NCBI RefSeq assembly: GCF_963665055.1
Contig: NZ_OY762015.1
Location: 1,917,501-1,965,000, forward strand
Length of the DNA stretch: 47,500 nucleotides
Direction of reading: 5' to 3'
From: an uncultured Methanobacterium sp.
Lineage (GTDB): Archaea > Methanobacteriota > Methanobacteria > Methanobacteriales > Methanobacteriaceae
Part shown: positions 37,696-45,742 of the stretch, piece by piece
Layout: every line of letters starts with the position of its first letter
Numbering within the stretch: position 1 is the first letter of the stretch
Notes under the pieces: generated by a model
Database searches by the model: none
The model's input: only the letters and a program-made list of their open reading frames with translations
Told to the model about the DNA's origin: nothing
Program-made: the position numbers and the translations under genes

Positions 37696-38829
37696 AATTA
37701 TAGAAAATATTAATAACAAAATAATAACGAATGGTGCTGTAAGATTATGTAGCAGGATGAATTGGCTCAAATCGACACCCTTTAAGAGACCTAAAACTTG
37801 TATGAATGTGAAAATACCTACTACAACAGTTAACCAAAATATTTTTTCCTGAGATTTTCGAGTATAATCCATATTTTTTAATTCTAAATTAGCCTGTGCT
37901 TGTTTTGAATATTTTAAAGTAATATTCTCTATCAATTCTAGTTTTACTTTCATGGTCGTTTTTAAAATATCAAAAAACTCATTTTGTTTATTCAACGAAA
38001 AAAATTGACAAAAAGATAAATTTTGCACATAACTATTCGTTTCAATTTTAAATCTTTCAAATTCGAATTTACCTCTAAATATGATCTCTGTTTTTTCTAA
38101 CAAACTTTTAATATCTTCATTTTTTAAATTACGCATTTCTTCTTCGATAATGCTATTAATTCTATTTATAGATGTAATTTGGCTATCAACTTCTCGTTCA
38201 ACAGCTAATAATGAAAAAGGACATTTAATCAATCCGTTTATAATATTTACATTTTCCGGATTAATCTCAGCTATTTTTTGTTGTTCTTTTGTTTTTTTAC
38301 TTTTTTCTGCTATTGCCTGATAACTACGAGCGAATATTAGATAATTCAGATCATCTCTTAAACTTCTATCTTCTTTAAAAAACAAATAGCGTTCAAATTG
38401 AAATGCAGTGTCTGCTGAAAATACAATTGAAAACATACTAAAAAGATTTTTTTTAGTTTCACACCATTTTTCTACATTATTAATCGGGAAATCTAATGAA
38501 AATATGTCTATTCCAGGTACAATAGAATAATCCTTTTTTTCAAGAGAATTAGTCATAAATTTTCCTTTAAAATAGTTGGAAAATATATCGATCATTTCTT
38601 TTTTGATTAAATATCTCAAATCAGTTATTTTCTTCTCTTTAAGCCTGTCAGGACTAATTTGTTCATTATAATCCCCTTTTAAATTAGTACGTTTTTCTAA
38701 AATAGATTTAGGAATTCCATTAATTATTGAATTTAATTTTTCTGAAACTTCTTGGTTTAATAAACATCTTAAATCAAACAATGTACGATGGAGAAAAATT
38801 GTGAACACTAATTTGAACATGATCAACAT
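37687..38829 (-). CDS. Downstream part of a probable frameshifted membrane protein
   Basis: The open frame of 380 codons encodes a long helical, charged region and two C-terminal membrane helices (FWLTVVVGIFTFIQVLGLL and APFVIILLLIFSIILI). The membrane end resembles that of CorA-like or other two-helix C-terminal anchors, but I do not recognise the family. The first 18 residues overlap another frame and have no ribosome binding site. Joined to the preceding frame by a +1 shift at about 38776, it would form one protein of about 490 residues. Very A/T-rich. Confidence 0.6.
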   Translation of the reverse strand: MLIMFKLVFTIFLHRTLFDLRCLLNQEVSEKLNSIINGIPKSILEKRTNLKGDYNEQISPDRLKEKKITDLRYLIKKEMIDIFSNYFKGKFMTNSLEKKDYSIVPGIDIFSLDFPINNVEKWCETKKNLFSMFSIVFSADTAFQFERYLFFKEDRSLRDDLNYLIFARSYQAIAEKSKKTKEQQKIAEINPENVNIINGLIKCPFSLLAVEREVDSQITSINRINSIIEEEMRNLKNEDIKSLLEKTEIIFRGKFEFERFKIETNSYVQNLSFCQFFSLNKQNEFFDILKTTMKVKLELIENITLKYSKQAQANLELKNMDYTRKSQEKIFWLTVVVGIFTFIQVLGLLKGVDLSQFILLHNLTAPFVIILLLIFSIILI

Positions 38830-39160
38830 TAGTTCCCAAATCTAAAAAAACCCTATTAACTGGAGGAATTTTGCCTCTAAATTTACTATGTGATATAAAA
38901 GGAAGCACGACTTTTTTATCTCTAAATATCTGTTTATTTTGATTGTTTAGCATTTCTTCAACTTTTTGAATTTTCAAATAGTCTATTGGGTCTAGTTCTG
39001 AAAATATAGTTTCTAAATTTTTTATTAATTTATCATAATCTTCTATTTTTATTATTTCCATTAGTAATATGGAATTATACTGAATATCCGGAAATTTGGC
39101 TGTGAATCCCTTAATTTTATTCACCGCACTATTTTTTATCAACTTATCATCAATTTTCAT
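38774..39160 (-). CDS. Upstream part of the probable frameshifted membrane protein
   Basis: About 128 residues beginning MKIDDKLIKNSAVNKIKGF; it ends in NRVFLDLGTNVDHVQISVHNFSPSYIV at a TGA in the context GTT-TGA-T. Overlap with the next frame is 56 bases. The ATG at 39160 is just after the hsdR stop (TGC TGA ATATG), so translation is coupled to hsdR; an in-frame GTG at 39169 overlaps the hsdR end. Function unknown. Together with the downstream frame it is placed between hsdR and hsdS, so it may modulate the restriction system. Confidence 0.6.
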   Translation of the reverse strand: MKIDDKLIKNSAVNKIKGFTAKFPDIQYNSILLMEIIKIEDYDKLIKNLETIFSELDPIDYLKIQKVEEMLNNQNKQIFRDKKVVLPFISHSKFRGKIPPVNRVFLDLGTNVDHVQISVHNFSPSYIV

Positions 39161-39162
39161 AT

Positions 39163-41892
39163 TCAGCACATCCTAATTCTATTACACTTATCCACAATCC
39201 CCACTAACTCCTCATAACTAAATAAATCCAGTGGATTCTCATCCTCAAATGGAGGACTACCAAGGTCCTTCATCTCTATGTGTTTCCTCTCTGCAAACAC
39301 CTTCTTCAACAACATTAAAAATTCAAGCTGTCGGGAGGTGTATTGGGGATTGTTTGTTATGTAACTGTCGAAACGTTTCTCAATCATGGCCCGGGGATCA
39401 TCATTTCGCTTTATATTAATAATATCCCTTAAAAATAGCAGGAAGTCAATATTTTGCTGTTTTTGAATGTATTCAATTGTTATTTCTGGTTTGAGTGATG
39501 AGAGTTCCTTTTCCAGGTCCAGAAGTTCTCTGGAGGTTATCCCTTCACCTTCCTTTAACTTGCGGACTGATTCGTTTCTCTCTAAAAGTCTCTTCAGGGA
39601 TTCATCTTCCTTGACCTCTTTTTCAAACTCTTTCCAGTCTACTATCATGTCAAAGGCTGAAATATCAACCACTGGTTTGCTGGTGGGTTCAAAGTATTTC
39701 ATCACAGGTGCAATTTCCCTCACCAGGAATTCCACGTCTTCAAATGTCAGGTCTTCCCAGAACTCCATCTGCTGTGCTCTTATAAGAAGTGGCTTTTTCT
39801 CACTTATCACCTGGAGGTTGTCCTTATCAGCCACGTTGCGGATCATGAAGACCAGTTCCCGGCGTATTTTATCGATCTTCTCCTTATCCCGATCCAGCAC
39901 GCAGGTGAAGAGCTTCTCTGCCTTTAAAATAAATGATGAGACCTTGGAATTACTTCCGAACTGAGTTATGATGAGGGGTGATACTTCATCCATTAACTCA
40001 TCCACCAAACCATCAAAATCATCACTTTCCTTGATCCTGGATATTACCGATGATTTTTCCCGGACCAGGAAGAAATCCTCATCCAGTGCATCTATAGTGG
40101 ATCTGATCTTACCGGTTATGAGTTCCCTCTCTTGCGGGGATAAGTTCTCCTCTAACAAAGCCACCCGGTTGTTGAAAATCTTGGTTAGAACATCGTTGGG
40201 CACTCCAGTACCTTTACCCCTCTCCAGTTCATGGAACTCAATATTGGAGTGTCCCCCAATTACGAAATCAAATATCTTGAAGTCATCCTTTCTACTGTTG
40301 GGCAGCCAGTCTTTGTGCTTGCAGGCTTCCAGATTCCGTGTTCCTCGGCCCAGCATCTGCCAGAACCTTATGGGTGAAACTACTGGTTTTATAAACACTA
40401 AATTGCAGACTTCAGGGATGTCCACCCCGGTATCCAGCATCCCAACGGATAAAGCGATTCTGGGGCTTGATCTTAGTTTAAAACGTTTCACTTCGTCGTT
40501 ACTTCGGTACATATCCGAGGTTATAACCTGTACTTCACTGGCGAACTTGGGGAATAATTCACCAAAGACTTCCTTCATTTTATTTGCATGGTTTTTACTG
40601 GCGCAGAAGAAGATTGACTTGGTAGGTTTGCCTTCATCTGACTTGTAGCAGTTTTCCATGAAACTTTTAATTATAAGGGCGTTGGTCTTGTTATCCATGA
40701 ACACCCGGTCAAACTGGGAACCAGTTGGTTCAAAGGTGTCCGGATCCACATCCTGCCGGCGGAGCTGGTCCTTTAGAAATTTATCCAAGTCTTCCTGTTT
40801 TATTCCCTCATTTAAGACTTTGGTGGAAATAATATGGGCAAAGTATGGAACCAGAACCCCCTCACGAACAGCCTCATCATAGGAGTACTCGGCAGTGGCC
40901 TTTCCAAATAAATCAAAGGTACTCTGTGTTTCCCTTTCCCTCGGAGTGGCGGTTAATCCAATTTTTATGCAGTCAAAGTACTGGTAAATTAGATTGTTTT
41001 TATCATAGATTGACCGGTGTGCTTCGTCAAAAACAATTAAATCAAAAAATCCAGGAGAATATCTCTCAAACAACCTGGTTTCCTTACCACCCATTAGGGT
41101 CTGCACTGTGGAAACATACAAACGGCTGGAAGTGGTAAATCCTTCCCTTAAATCAGCGGCTGGTTCTGTGAAATATTTCTTAAATCCATTATCTCTGGCC
41201 TGTCCCACTAAAGCAATCCTATCGGCAATGAATAAGACATTTCTAACCACATTGGATTTGATTAACAGATCAATAAGGGCCATTGCTACTCTGGTCTTTC
41301 CGGTACCTGTGGCCATCTCTATTAAAGCGGTTCTATGACATTCTGAAAAGTGTTCTGAAAGTTTCCGGACTATGGTCACACTTCTGGGCCTATCCACAAT
41401 ACGGGTATTTATTTTAACAGTTCGAGGATCTTTACGATTTCGGTACAGGTCCCTGCGCCTTTTCAAATCAGCCTGGGAAAATGGGCCACTAACTTTCCTT
41501 TCAATCCCGTATTCATCAATAAAAACCCATTTTTGACCATTAGTTAAGAAAATAGGTACTTTCTGGTTTATTTGACTTTCAATATCTAAAGAATAAGTTC
41601 TGGCCTGTATTCTGCCGGTATCTGCGTCTTTTGAAAACCTTTTTGCTTCAATTATAGCTAAAGGTGTGTAATCTTCATCCAGTAACACATAATCAATGAA
41701 ACGATCAACATTCCGTTTGGGGTTTCCATCGAACAAAATAATATTTTTATCTTTAAAATTTGATTTAACAGAGTTAACTTCCTCTTTGATATATTTTGGA
41801 AGCCATCCTTGTTTTTCTAATTCTGGATCGATATACTGCTTTCTAGTTTCAAATTCTGATAACAATGAAACATCATCAGCATAGGATTCCAT
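39163..41892 (-). CDS. hsdR: Type I restriction endonuclease subunit HsdR
   Basis: HsdR translocates DNA and cuts it when the site is unmethylated. The 909-residue protein has an N-terminal nuclease domain (RFIDYVLLDEDYTPLAIIEAKR, with Asp67 and Glu82-x-Lys84), Walker A ATGTGKT (194-200), DEAH (289-292), GLTATPRE, MLDTGVDIPEVCNLVFIKPV and QMLGRGTR, then a helical C-terminus that binds HsdM. All motifs are present. The ATG has no ribosome binding site but follows a TATA box at 41911-41920. Base composition is closer to the core genome than the genes that follow it. Confidence 0.96.
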   Translation of the reverse strand: MESYADDVSLLSEFETRKQYIDPELEKQGWLPKYIKEEVNSVKSNFKDKNIILFDGNPKRNVDRFIDYVLLDEDYTPLAIIEAKRFSKDADTGRIQARTYSLDIESQINQKVPIFLTNGQKWVFIDEYGIERKVSGPFSQADLKRRRDLYRNRKDPRTVKINTRIVDRPRSVTIVRKLSEHFSECHRTALIEMATGTGKTRVAMALIDLLIKSNVVRNVLFIADRIALVGQARDNGFKKYFTEPAADLREGFTTSSRLYVSTVQTLMGGKETRLFERYSPGFFDLIVFDEAHRSIYDKNNLIYQYFDCIKIGLTATPRERETQSTFDLFGKATAEYSYDEAVREGVLVPYFAHIISTKVLNEGIKQEDLDKFLKDQLRRQDVDPDTFEPTGSQFDRVFMDNKTNALIIKSFMENCYKSDEGKPTKSIFFCASKNHANKMKEVFGELFPKFASEVQVITSDMYRSNDEVKRFKLRSSPRIALSVGMLDTGVDIPEVCNLVFIKPVVSPIRFWQMLGRGTRNLEACKHKDWLPNSRKDDFKIFDFVIGGHSNIEFHELERGKGTGVPNDVLTKIFNNRVALLEENLSPQERELITGKIRSTIDALDEDFFLVREKSSVISRIKESDDFDGLVDELMDEVSPLIITQFGSNSKVSSFILKAEKLFTCVLDRDKEKIDKIRRELVFMIRNVADKDNLQVISEKKPLLIRAQQMEFWEDLTFEDVEFLVREIAPVMKYFEPTSKPVVDISAFDMIVDWKEFEKEVKEDESLKRLLERNESVRKLKEGEGITSRELLDLEKELSSLKPEITIEYIQKQQNIDFLLFLRDIINIKRNDDPRAMIEKRFDSYITNNPQYTSRQLEFLMLLKKVFAERKHIEMKDLGSPPFEDENPLDLFSYEELVGIVDKCNRIRMC

Positions 41893-41910
41893 GATATTAT
41901 GATGATTATG

Positions 41911-41920
41911 ATTATATAAA
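41911..41920 (-). promoter_or_regulatory. TATA box of hsdR
   Basis: TTTATATAAT on the minus strand, centred about 24 bases ahead of the hsdR ATG, with no ribosome binding site between, predicts a leaderless message. Confidence 0.5.
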
Positions 41921-42116
41921 AAGTTACTATTTGCTCCTACTTTTCGTATCTGTTTACCAAGTTCATAATTTCTTAATATTTTGTTATTAGTTAATAATAT
42001 TTATAATATAAGTCAGCACCTGCGCCCTGATCTTGAATTAGGAAAATTAATATTGATAGATAGTGATACTTACTTCAATAATAAAGAAAAAATGCAACAA
42101 ATCTATTTGTGATTTT

Positions 42117-42377
42117 ATGAGTGATAACGAAGATAGTCGTTTAGGCTGTAGATGGACTATGGAAGAAGACATCCAGATGTGTAAACTGCGCAAGAAAGGG
42201 TATAACTTTAAAGAAATTGGTAAACTTCTAAATAGAAGTGAAAAATCATGTGCAACCCGTTACAGTAATCGTGGTTATACCTTAAATCCATTAAAATTAT
42301 TCCTGAACATCACGGTTGTGATCATCTCTTTACTAGGTGGTGTAATTGCAGAACCTAGTTTATTTCAGTTGAATTAA
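42117..42377 (+). CDS. SANT/Myb-like helix-turn-helix protein with membrane anchor
   Basis: From the ATG at 42117 the product is 86 residues. RWTMEEDIQMCKLRKKGYNFKEIGKLLNRSEKSCATRY is a SANT/Myb-type DNA-binding motif, with the W...E...L spacing and the ends of three helices. It is followed by one membrane helix (LFLNITVVIISLLGGVIA). A DNA-binding domain tied to the membrane is unusual. An upstream in-frame ATG at 42063 is possible. No clear ribosome binding site is seen at either. Confidence 0.65.
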   Translation: MSDNEDSRLGCRWTMEEDIQMCKLRKKGYNFKEIGKLLNRSEKSCATRYSNRGYTLNPLKLFLNITVVIISLLGGVIAEPSLFQLN

Positions 42378-42634
42378 GTAAAAATCCATTATTAAAAGGT
42401 CATGTCCAATTTACCTGTGCAAATGAGGGTAATTAGTTCCCTTTCATAACATTTTTAGGATCCGGGGTTAAGGAAAGTCAAATTTTACTTCTTTTAAGGA
42501 AATTCTTTTAAGGAATTCTTTAAAAGAAACTCTTTTAAAAAGATATTATTTTTTTATTCGTAATTTTTTAGTTTTCATTTTAGATATTTAGTTTCTTACA
42601 GGGATAATTACCTGATTCTTAACAATTCCCCTAA

Positions 42635-42750
42635 CTTTATGAAAAATGAATATAAACTTTTCTATTTTTTTATGAAGTGAATACTTTATATCTATGAGTA
42701 TTTCAATACAATTCGGTAATCTGTTTATTAAGCATAAGGGAGGTGAAACG
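42635..42750 (+). promoter_or_regulatory. Promoter and leader of adhesin 1
   Basis: The stretch GAATATAAACTTTTCTATTT to CTTTATATC (TATA box at 42685-42692) and the leader with GGGAGGTGA (42738-42746) are repeated almost unchanged before adhesin 2. Transcription should start near 42712, downstream of the ATG at 42694. The 240 bases upstream (42378-42634) hold no gene; TCTTTTAAGGAATTC-like short repeats are present. Confidence 0.65.
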
Positions 42751-45402
42751 ATACGAAAGCAAGCAATTACATACAGATACATGATTCTTTTACTTCTTAT
42801 CACTTTAACCATACTATTTTGTGCCAGTACAGTTTCAGCAAACGAGATTTATGTAAACACTACTGGAAATGATACCACTGGAAATGGTACGGCTGAAAAT
42901 CCTTACCTAACCATACAGCAGGGAATGACTAACGTGGAACCAAACGGAACAATACGAATCGCCAATGGCCAGTACAGTGGAGAAAACAACACCAATCTCA
43001 TCATAAACAAAAACATGACCATCATCGGGGAAAGCCAGGAAAAAACCATAATCAACGGAACAGACACCAACGGGATATTCCAGATTCAACGCGGTATAAC
43101 AGTCACTATCGAAAACCTGACACTGAGCAATGGATACAAACAAATTAGCGGATACTATACAGAAGGTAACGGTGGGGCTATCCTTAATCTGGGTAATTTA
43201 ACAGTGACCAATTGTACCTTCACCAACAACTATGCCCACAGCCCAAGTTGGAGTTATTACACCGTAGTTGGAGGGGCTATTTCCAATTCTAATGATGGCC
43301 CTGACTCTGTGACATGCACTGTAACCGGATGCAACTTCACCAACAACACAGCAGATGAAGGTGGCGCTATCTCAAATGTTAATTCAGGGGCAGGCTCTGT
43401 GACTTGTACTGTAACCGGGTGCAACTTCACCAACAACACAGCATATGAGGGTGGCGCCATCTATAACTCCTGTTACGTTGGCAAGGGTTTAAATTTGGCG
43501 ACTGGTTATGTGACTTGTACTGTAACCGGAAGTAACTTCACCAACAACACAGCAGATTATGGTGGAGCCATCGAAAACAGCTGCATCGCTTATAGTAATT
43601 CTGGTTTGTTGACTTGTAATGTGAGAGAATGCAACTTCAATGGTGAAAATATCTACAACCGCCGTTATATTGATGGTGGTTTGGGTTCTGTGATATTTAC
43701 AGCGAATTTCAACCGATTCTTTAACAATCAAGCTACTGTCATTATAAATCAAGATAATCCGACTAGTTTCGTGGATATTGAAAATAACTGGTGGGGAACA
43801 AACAATCCTGACTTTGACAGTTTAATAAGTGGAATAAATACTCCCACTTACTGGTTGTTCATGACCATTAACTCCACGCCCTCAACCATCAACAACACCC
43901 AGAACAGTTTAATCACAGTGAGTTTCAACAACCACAGCTTGGACGGTACCTCATCCAGTCCTTTAGACCCTACCAATGACCATATACCGGATGTTACTCC
44001 AGTGACTTTCAGCTTTGTCTGGAACCCCCTTGGTACTTTAACCGAACCATTAACTGTAGTGACATCTAATGGAACAGCATCAATACTTTTCACTGCAAAT
44101 ACTATAGGTGTTCAGCAGATTAAAGCCACTACCGATAACCAGGACGTTTCAACACATGTAACCATTAATCCTGCATCTTTTGTGGATATCACCAATGAAT
44201 TCAGGGATCTACCATGGGGCAGTGTTATAACTACAGCTTACTACAACGACAAGATCTACGCCATTGTCGAGGCCCGCAACTTGGGGCCAGATAGTACTTC
44301 ATCAGTCAATGTCCAGGATCTCCTGAATGGCCTTACTTGGACCGGGAATTACTATGTTCTGCGCACCGTAGGTTCATATCCATCTAACAATAAAACTTGG
44401 GAGTTTAACGATCCCCAATACCCATTTAACGGTACAGACTGGAATGTAGGGTCACTTTCAACCACCATTGGCAGTGAAAGGTGGCTGGCAATTGAAGTAA
44501 CAGTGAACCGGACTGGAACAGCATCTAACTATGCAGAAACAGTAGATCAGAGTTCTTATCCATATAAGGGATATGCTAATTACACTGCGTACTTAACAGC
44601 AAATGACAGGCCGACATCTATCACTGTAAATGATGTTAATGGGAATAAAGGTGACACAGTCACTTTAAAGGCTGTTTTAACCGATTACCTTGGAAATCCA
44701 CTGGCTGGTAAGGCTGTTAAGTTCTGGATAGACCAGGTCGAAGTTGGTCAAAACATCACTGACAGTACAGGAACGGCTTTATTCAATTACATTATCAGCC
44801 AATCACCTGGAAACCACACGTTAACTGCAACTTTCAATGAAACAAACTATCAAGAATCAAATGCAACCGGTTCGCTTTATGTGCCTACCGCAAACCTCTA
44901 CCTGGAAATAACCAGTGACAAAAACAACCCCACAGTTGGTGAAACATTCACTCTAACCTATAAATTAGGTAACTATGGACCAGACACCGCAGACAACGTT
45001 ACGGTTATCATTCCTGTACCAGAAGGATTCCACATCCTCCAGATATACGGTGATGGTGACTGGACCGTGAATGCCAATGGAACTATAACCTGGACCTTCA
45101 ACAACGTCAAAATGGGTGACCCATACTTGCACCTGTACGGATACGCATCAGGAGACGAAGATATCCTTTTCACAGGATCTATCTTCTCAGACACCTACAA
45201 CAAGAATACTATTGGAGTTAAATCACTCACTGTACACGCGATACCCCCAGAAACACCTGAAGTAAACGCAGCAACCAACGAAAACATGTCTAGTAATGGA
45301 AACACCATAGGAATGCAAACAACAGGAGCACCAGTAGTGCCACTGGCCTTAACAGTCATCAGCGTACTGGGCGGATTAGCCGCAACCCGGAAAAAACAAT
45401 AA
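42751..45402 (+). CDS. Adhesin-like surface protein 1, possible ATA start
   Basis: After a signal peptide (ILLLLITLTILFCASTVSA) come a DUF1565-like opening (EIYVNTTGNDTTGNGTAENPYLTIQ), a right-handed beta-helix of Chlamydia-PMP-like repeats (GGAI....FTNNTA), the marker NNWWGTNNPDF, Ig-like (Big) domains, a DUF11-like domain (LEITSDKNNPTVGETFTL) and a C-terminal membrane anchor (LALTVISVLGGLAATRKKQ). Many Asn-x-Thr sites suggest glycosylation. Such proteins are thought to mediate attachment. GGGAGGTGA is followed after four bases by ATA (42751); the in-frame ATG at 42694 lies upstream of the expected transcription start, and the next ATG (42781) is 35 bases beyond the ribosome binding site. 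Confidence 0.88.
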   Translation: MRKQAITYRYMILLLLITLTILFCASTVSANEIYVNTTGNDTTGNGTAENPYLTIQQGMTNVEPNGTIRIANGQYSGENNTNLIINKNMTIIGESQEKTIINGTDTNGIFQIQRGITVTIENLTLSNGYKQISGYYTEGNGGAILNLGNLTVTNCTFTNNYAHSPSWSYYTVVGGAISNSNDGPDSVTCTVTGCNFTNNTADEGGAISNVNSGAGSVTCTVTGCNFTNNTAYEGGAIYNSCYVGKGLNLATGYVTCTVTGSNFTNNTADYGGAIENSCIAYSNSGLLTCNVRECNFNGENIYNRRYIDGGLGSVIFTANFNRFFNNQATVIINQDNPTSFVDIENNWWGTNNPDFDSLISGINTPTYWLFMTINSTPSTINNTQNSLITVSFNNHSLDGTSSSPLDPTNDHIPDVTPVTFSFVWNPLGTLTEPLTVVTSNGTASILFTANTIGVQQIKATTDNQDVSTHVTINPASFVDITNEFRDLPWGSVITTAYYNDKIYAIVEARNLGPDSTSSVNVQDLLNGLTWTGNYYVLRTVGSYPSNNKTWEFNDPQYPFNGTDWNVGSLSTTIGSERWLAIEVTVNRTGTASNYAETVDQSSYPYKGYANYTAYLTANDRPTSITVNDVNGNKGDTVTLKAVLTDYLGNPLAGKAVKFWIDQVEVGQNITDSTGTALFNYIISQSPGNHTLTATFNETNYQESNATGSLYVPTANLYLEITSDKNNPTVGETFTLTYKLGNYGPDTADNVTVIIPVPEGFHILQIYGDGDWTVNANGTITWTFNNVKMGDPYLHLYGYASGDEDILFTGSIFSDTYNKNTIGVKSLTVHAIPPETPEVNAATNENMSSNGNTIGMQTTGAPVVPLALTVISVLGGLAATRKKQ

Positions 45403-45452
45403 AAAGGATTGATGATTTTTTAAAGATTGATGAATCCTTTTTCCCTTTTTTT
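45401..45452 (+). terminator. Hairpin terminator after adhesin 1
   Basis: AAAAAGGATT (45401-45410, overlapping the stop) pairs with AATCCTTTTT (45433-45442), followed by CCC and a run of seven T. Confidence 0.65.
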
Positions 45453-45460
45453 ATTTTAGA

Positions 45461-45560
45461 ATAAACAGTTTTTAGATAAAATAAACAGTCTTTAAATAAA
45501 AATAACAGCCCTTAGATAAGATAAAAAGTCTTTAGATAATATAAACAGTTTTTTAGATAA
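45461..45560. repeat. Tandem repeat, 20-base period, five units
   Basis: Units of the type ATAAACAGTTTTTAGATAAA start at 45461, 45481, about 45501, 45521 and 45541, each with a few changes. The array lies between the terminator of adhesin 1 and the promoter of adhesin 2; no gene is seen in this 340-base gap. Confidence 0.85.
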
Positions 45561-45629
45561 ATAATATTTTAAATTTTAGAGTATCCCTGATAACAATATT
45601 CATGTTATCTTAACAGTTTTCCTCCCAGT

Positions 45630-45742
45630 ATGAAGATTGAATATAAACTTTTCTATTTTTTAATGATGTGAATACTTTATATCAATTGATATGTCAAAAT
45701 ACAATTTGTAATCTGTTTAACAAGCATAAGGGAGGTGAAACA
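45630..45742 (+). promoter_or_regulatory. Promoter and leader of adhesin 2, copy of that of adhesin 1
   Basis: TGAATATAAACTTTTCTATT, TGAATACTTTATATC and TAATCTGTTTA-CAAGCATAAGGGAGGTGAAAC match the first copy in order and spacing. The TATA box is at about 45677-45683 and the ribosome binding site at 45730-45738. The first copy's ATG at 42694 is not conserved here. Confidence 0.7.

Noticed and set aside
39467..40882. Plus-strand frames up to 226 codons opposite hsdR
   Set aside because: Shadows of hsdR; Ser-rich composition and no start signals.
42694..42696. ATG at 42694 as start of adhesin 1
   Set aside because: It directly follows the TATA box, is not conserved in the duplicated copy and would place the ribosome binding site inside the coding region; kept only as an alternative.
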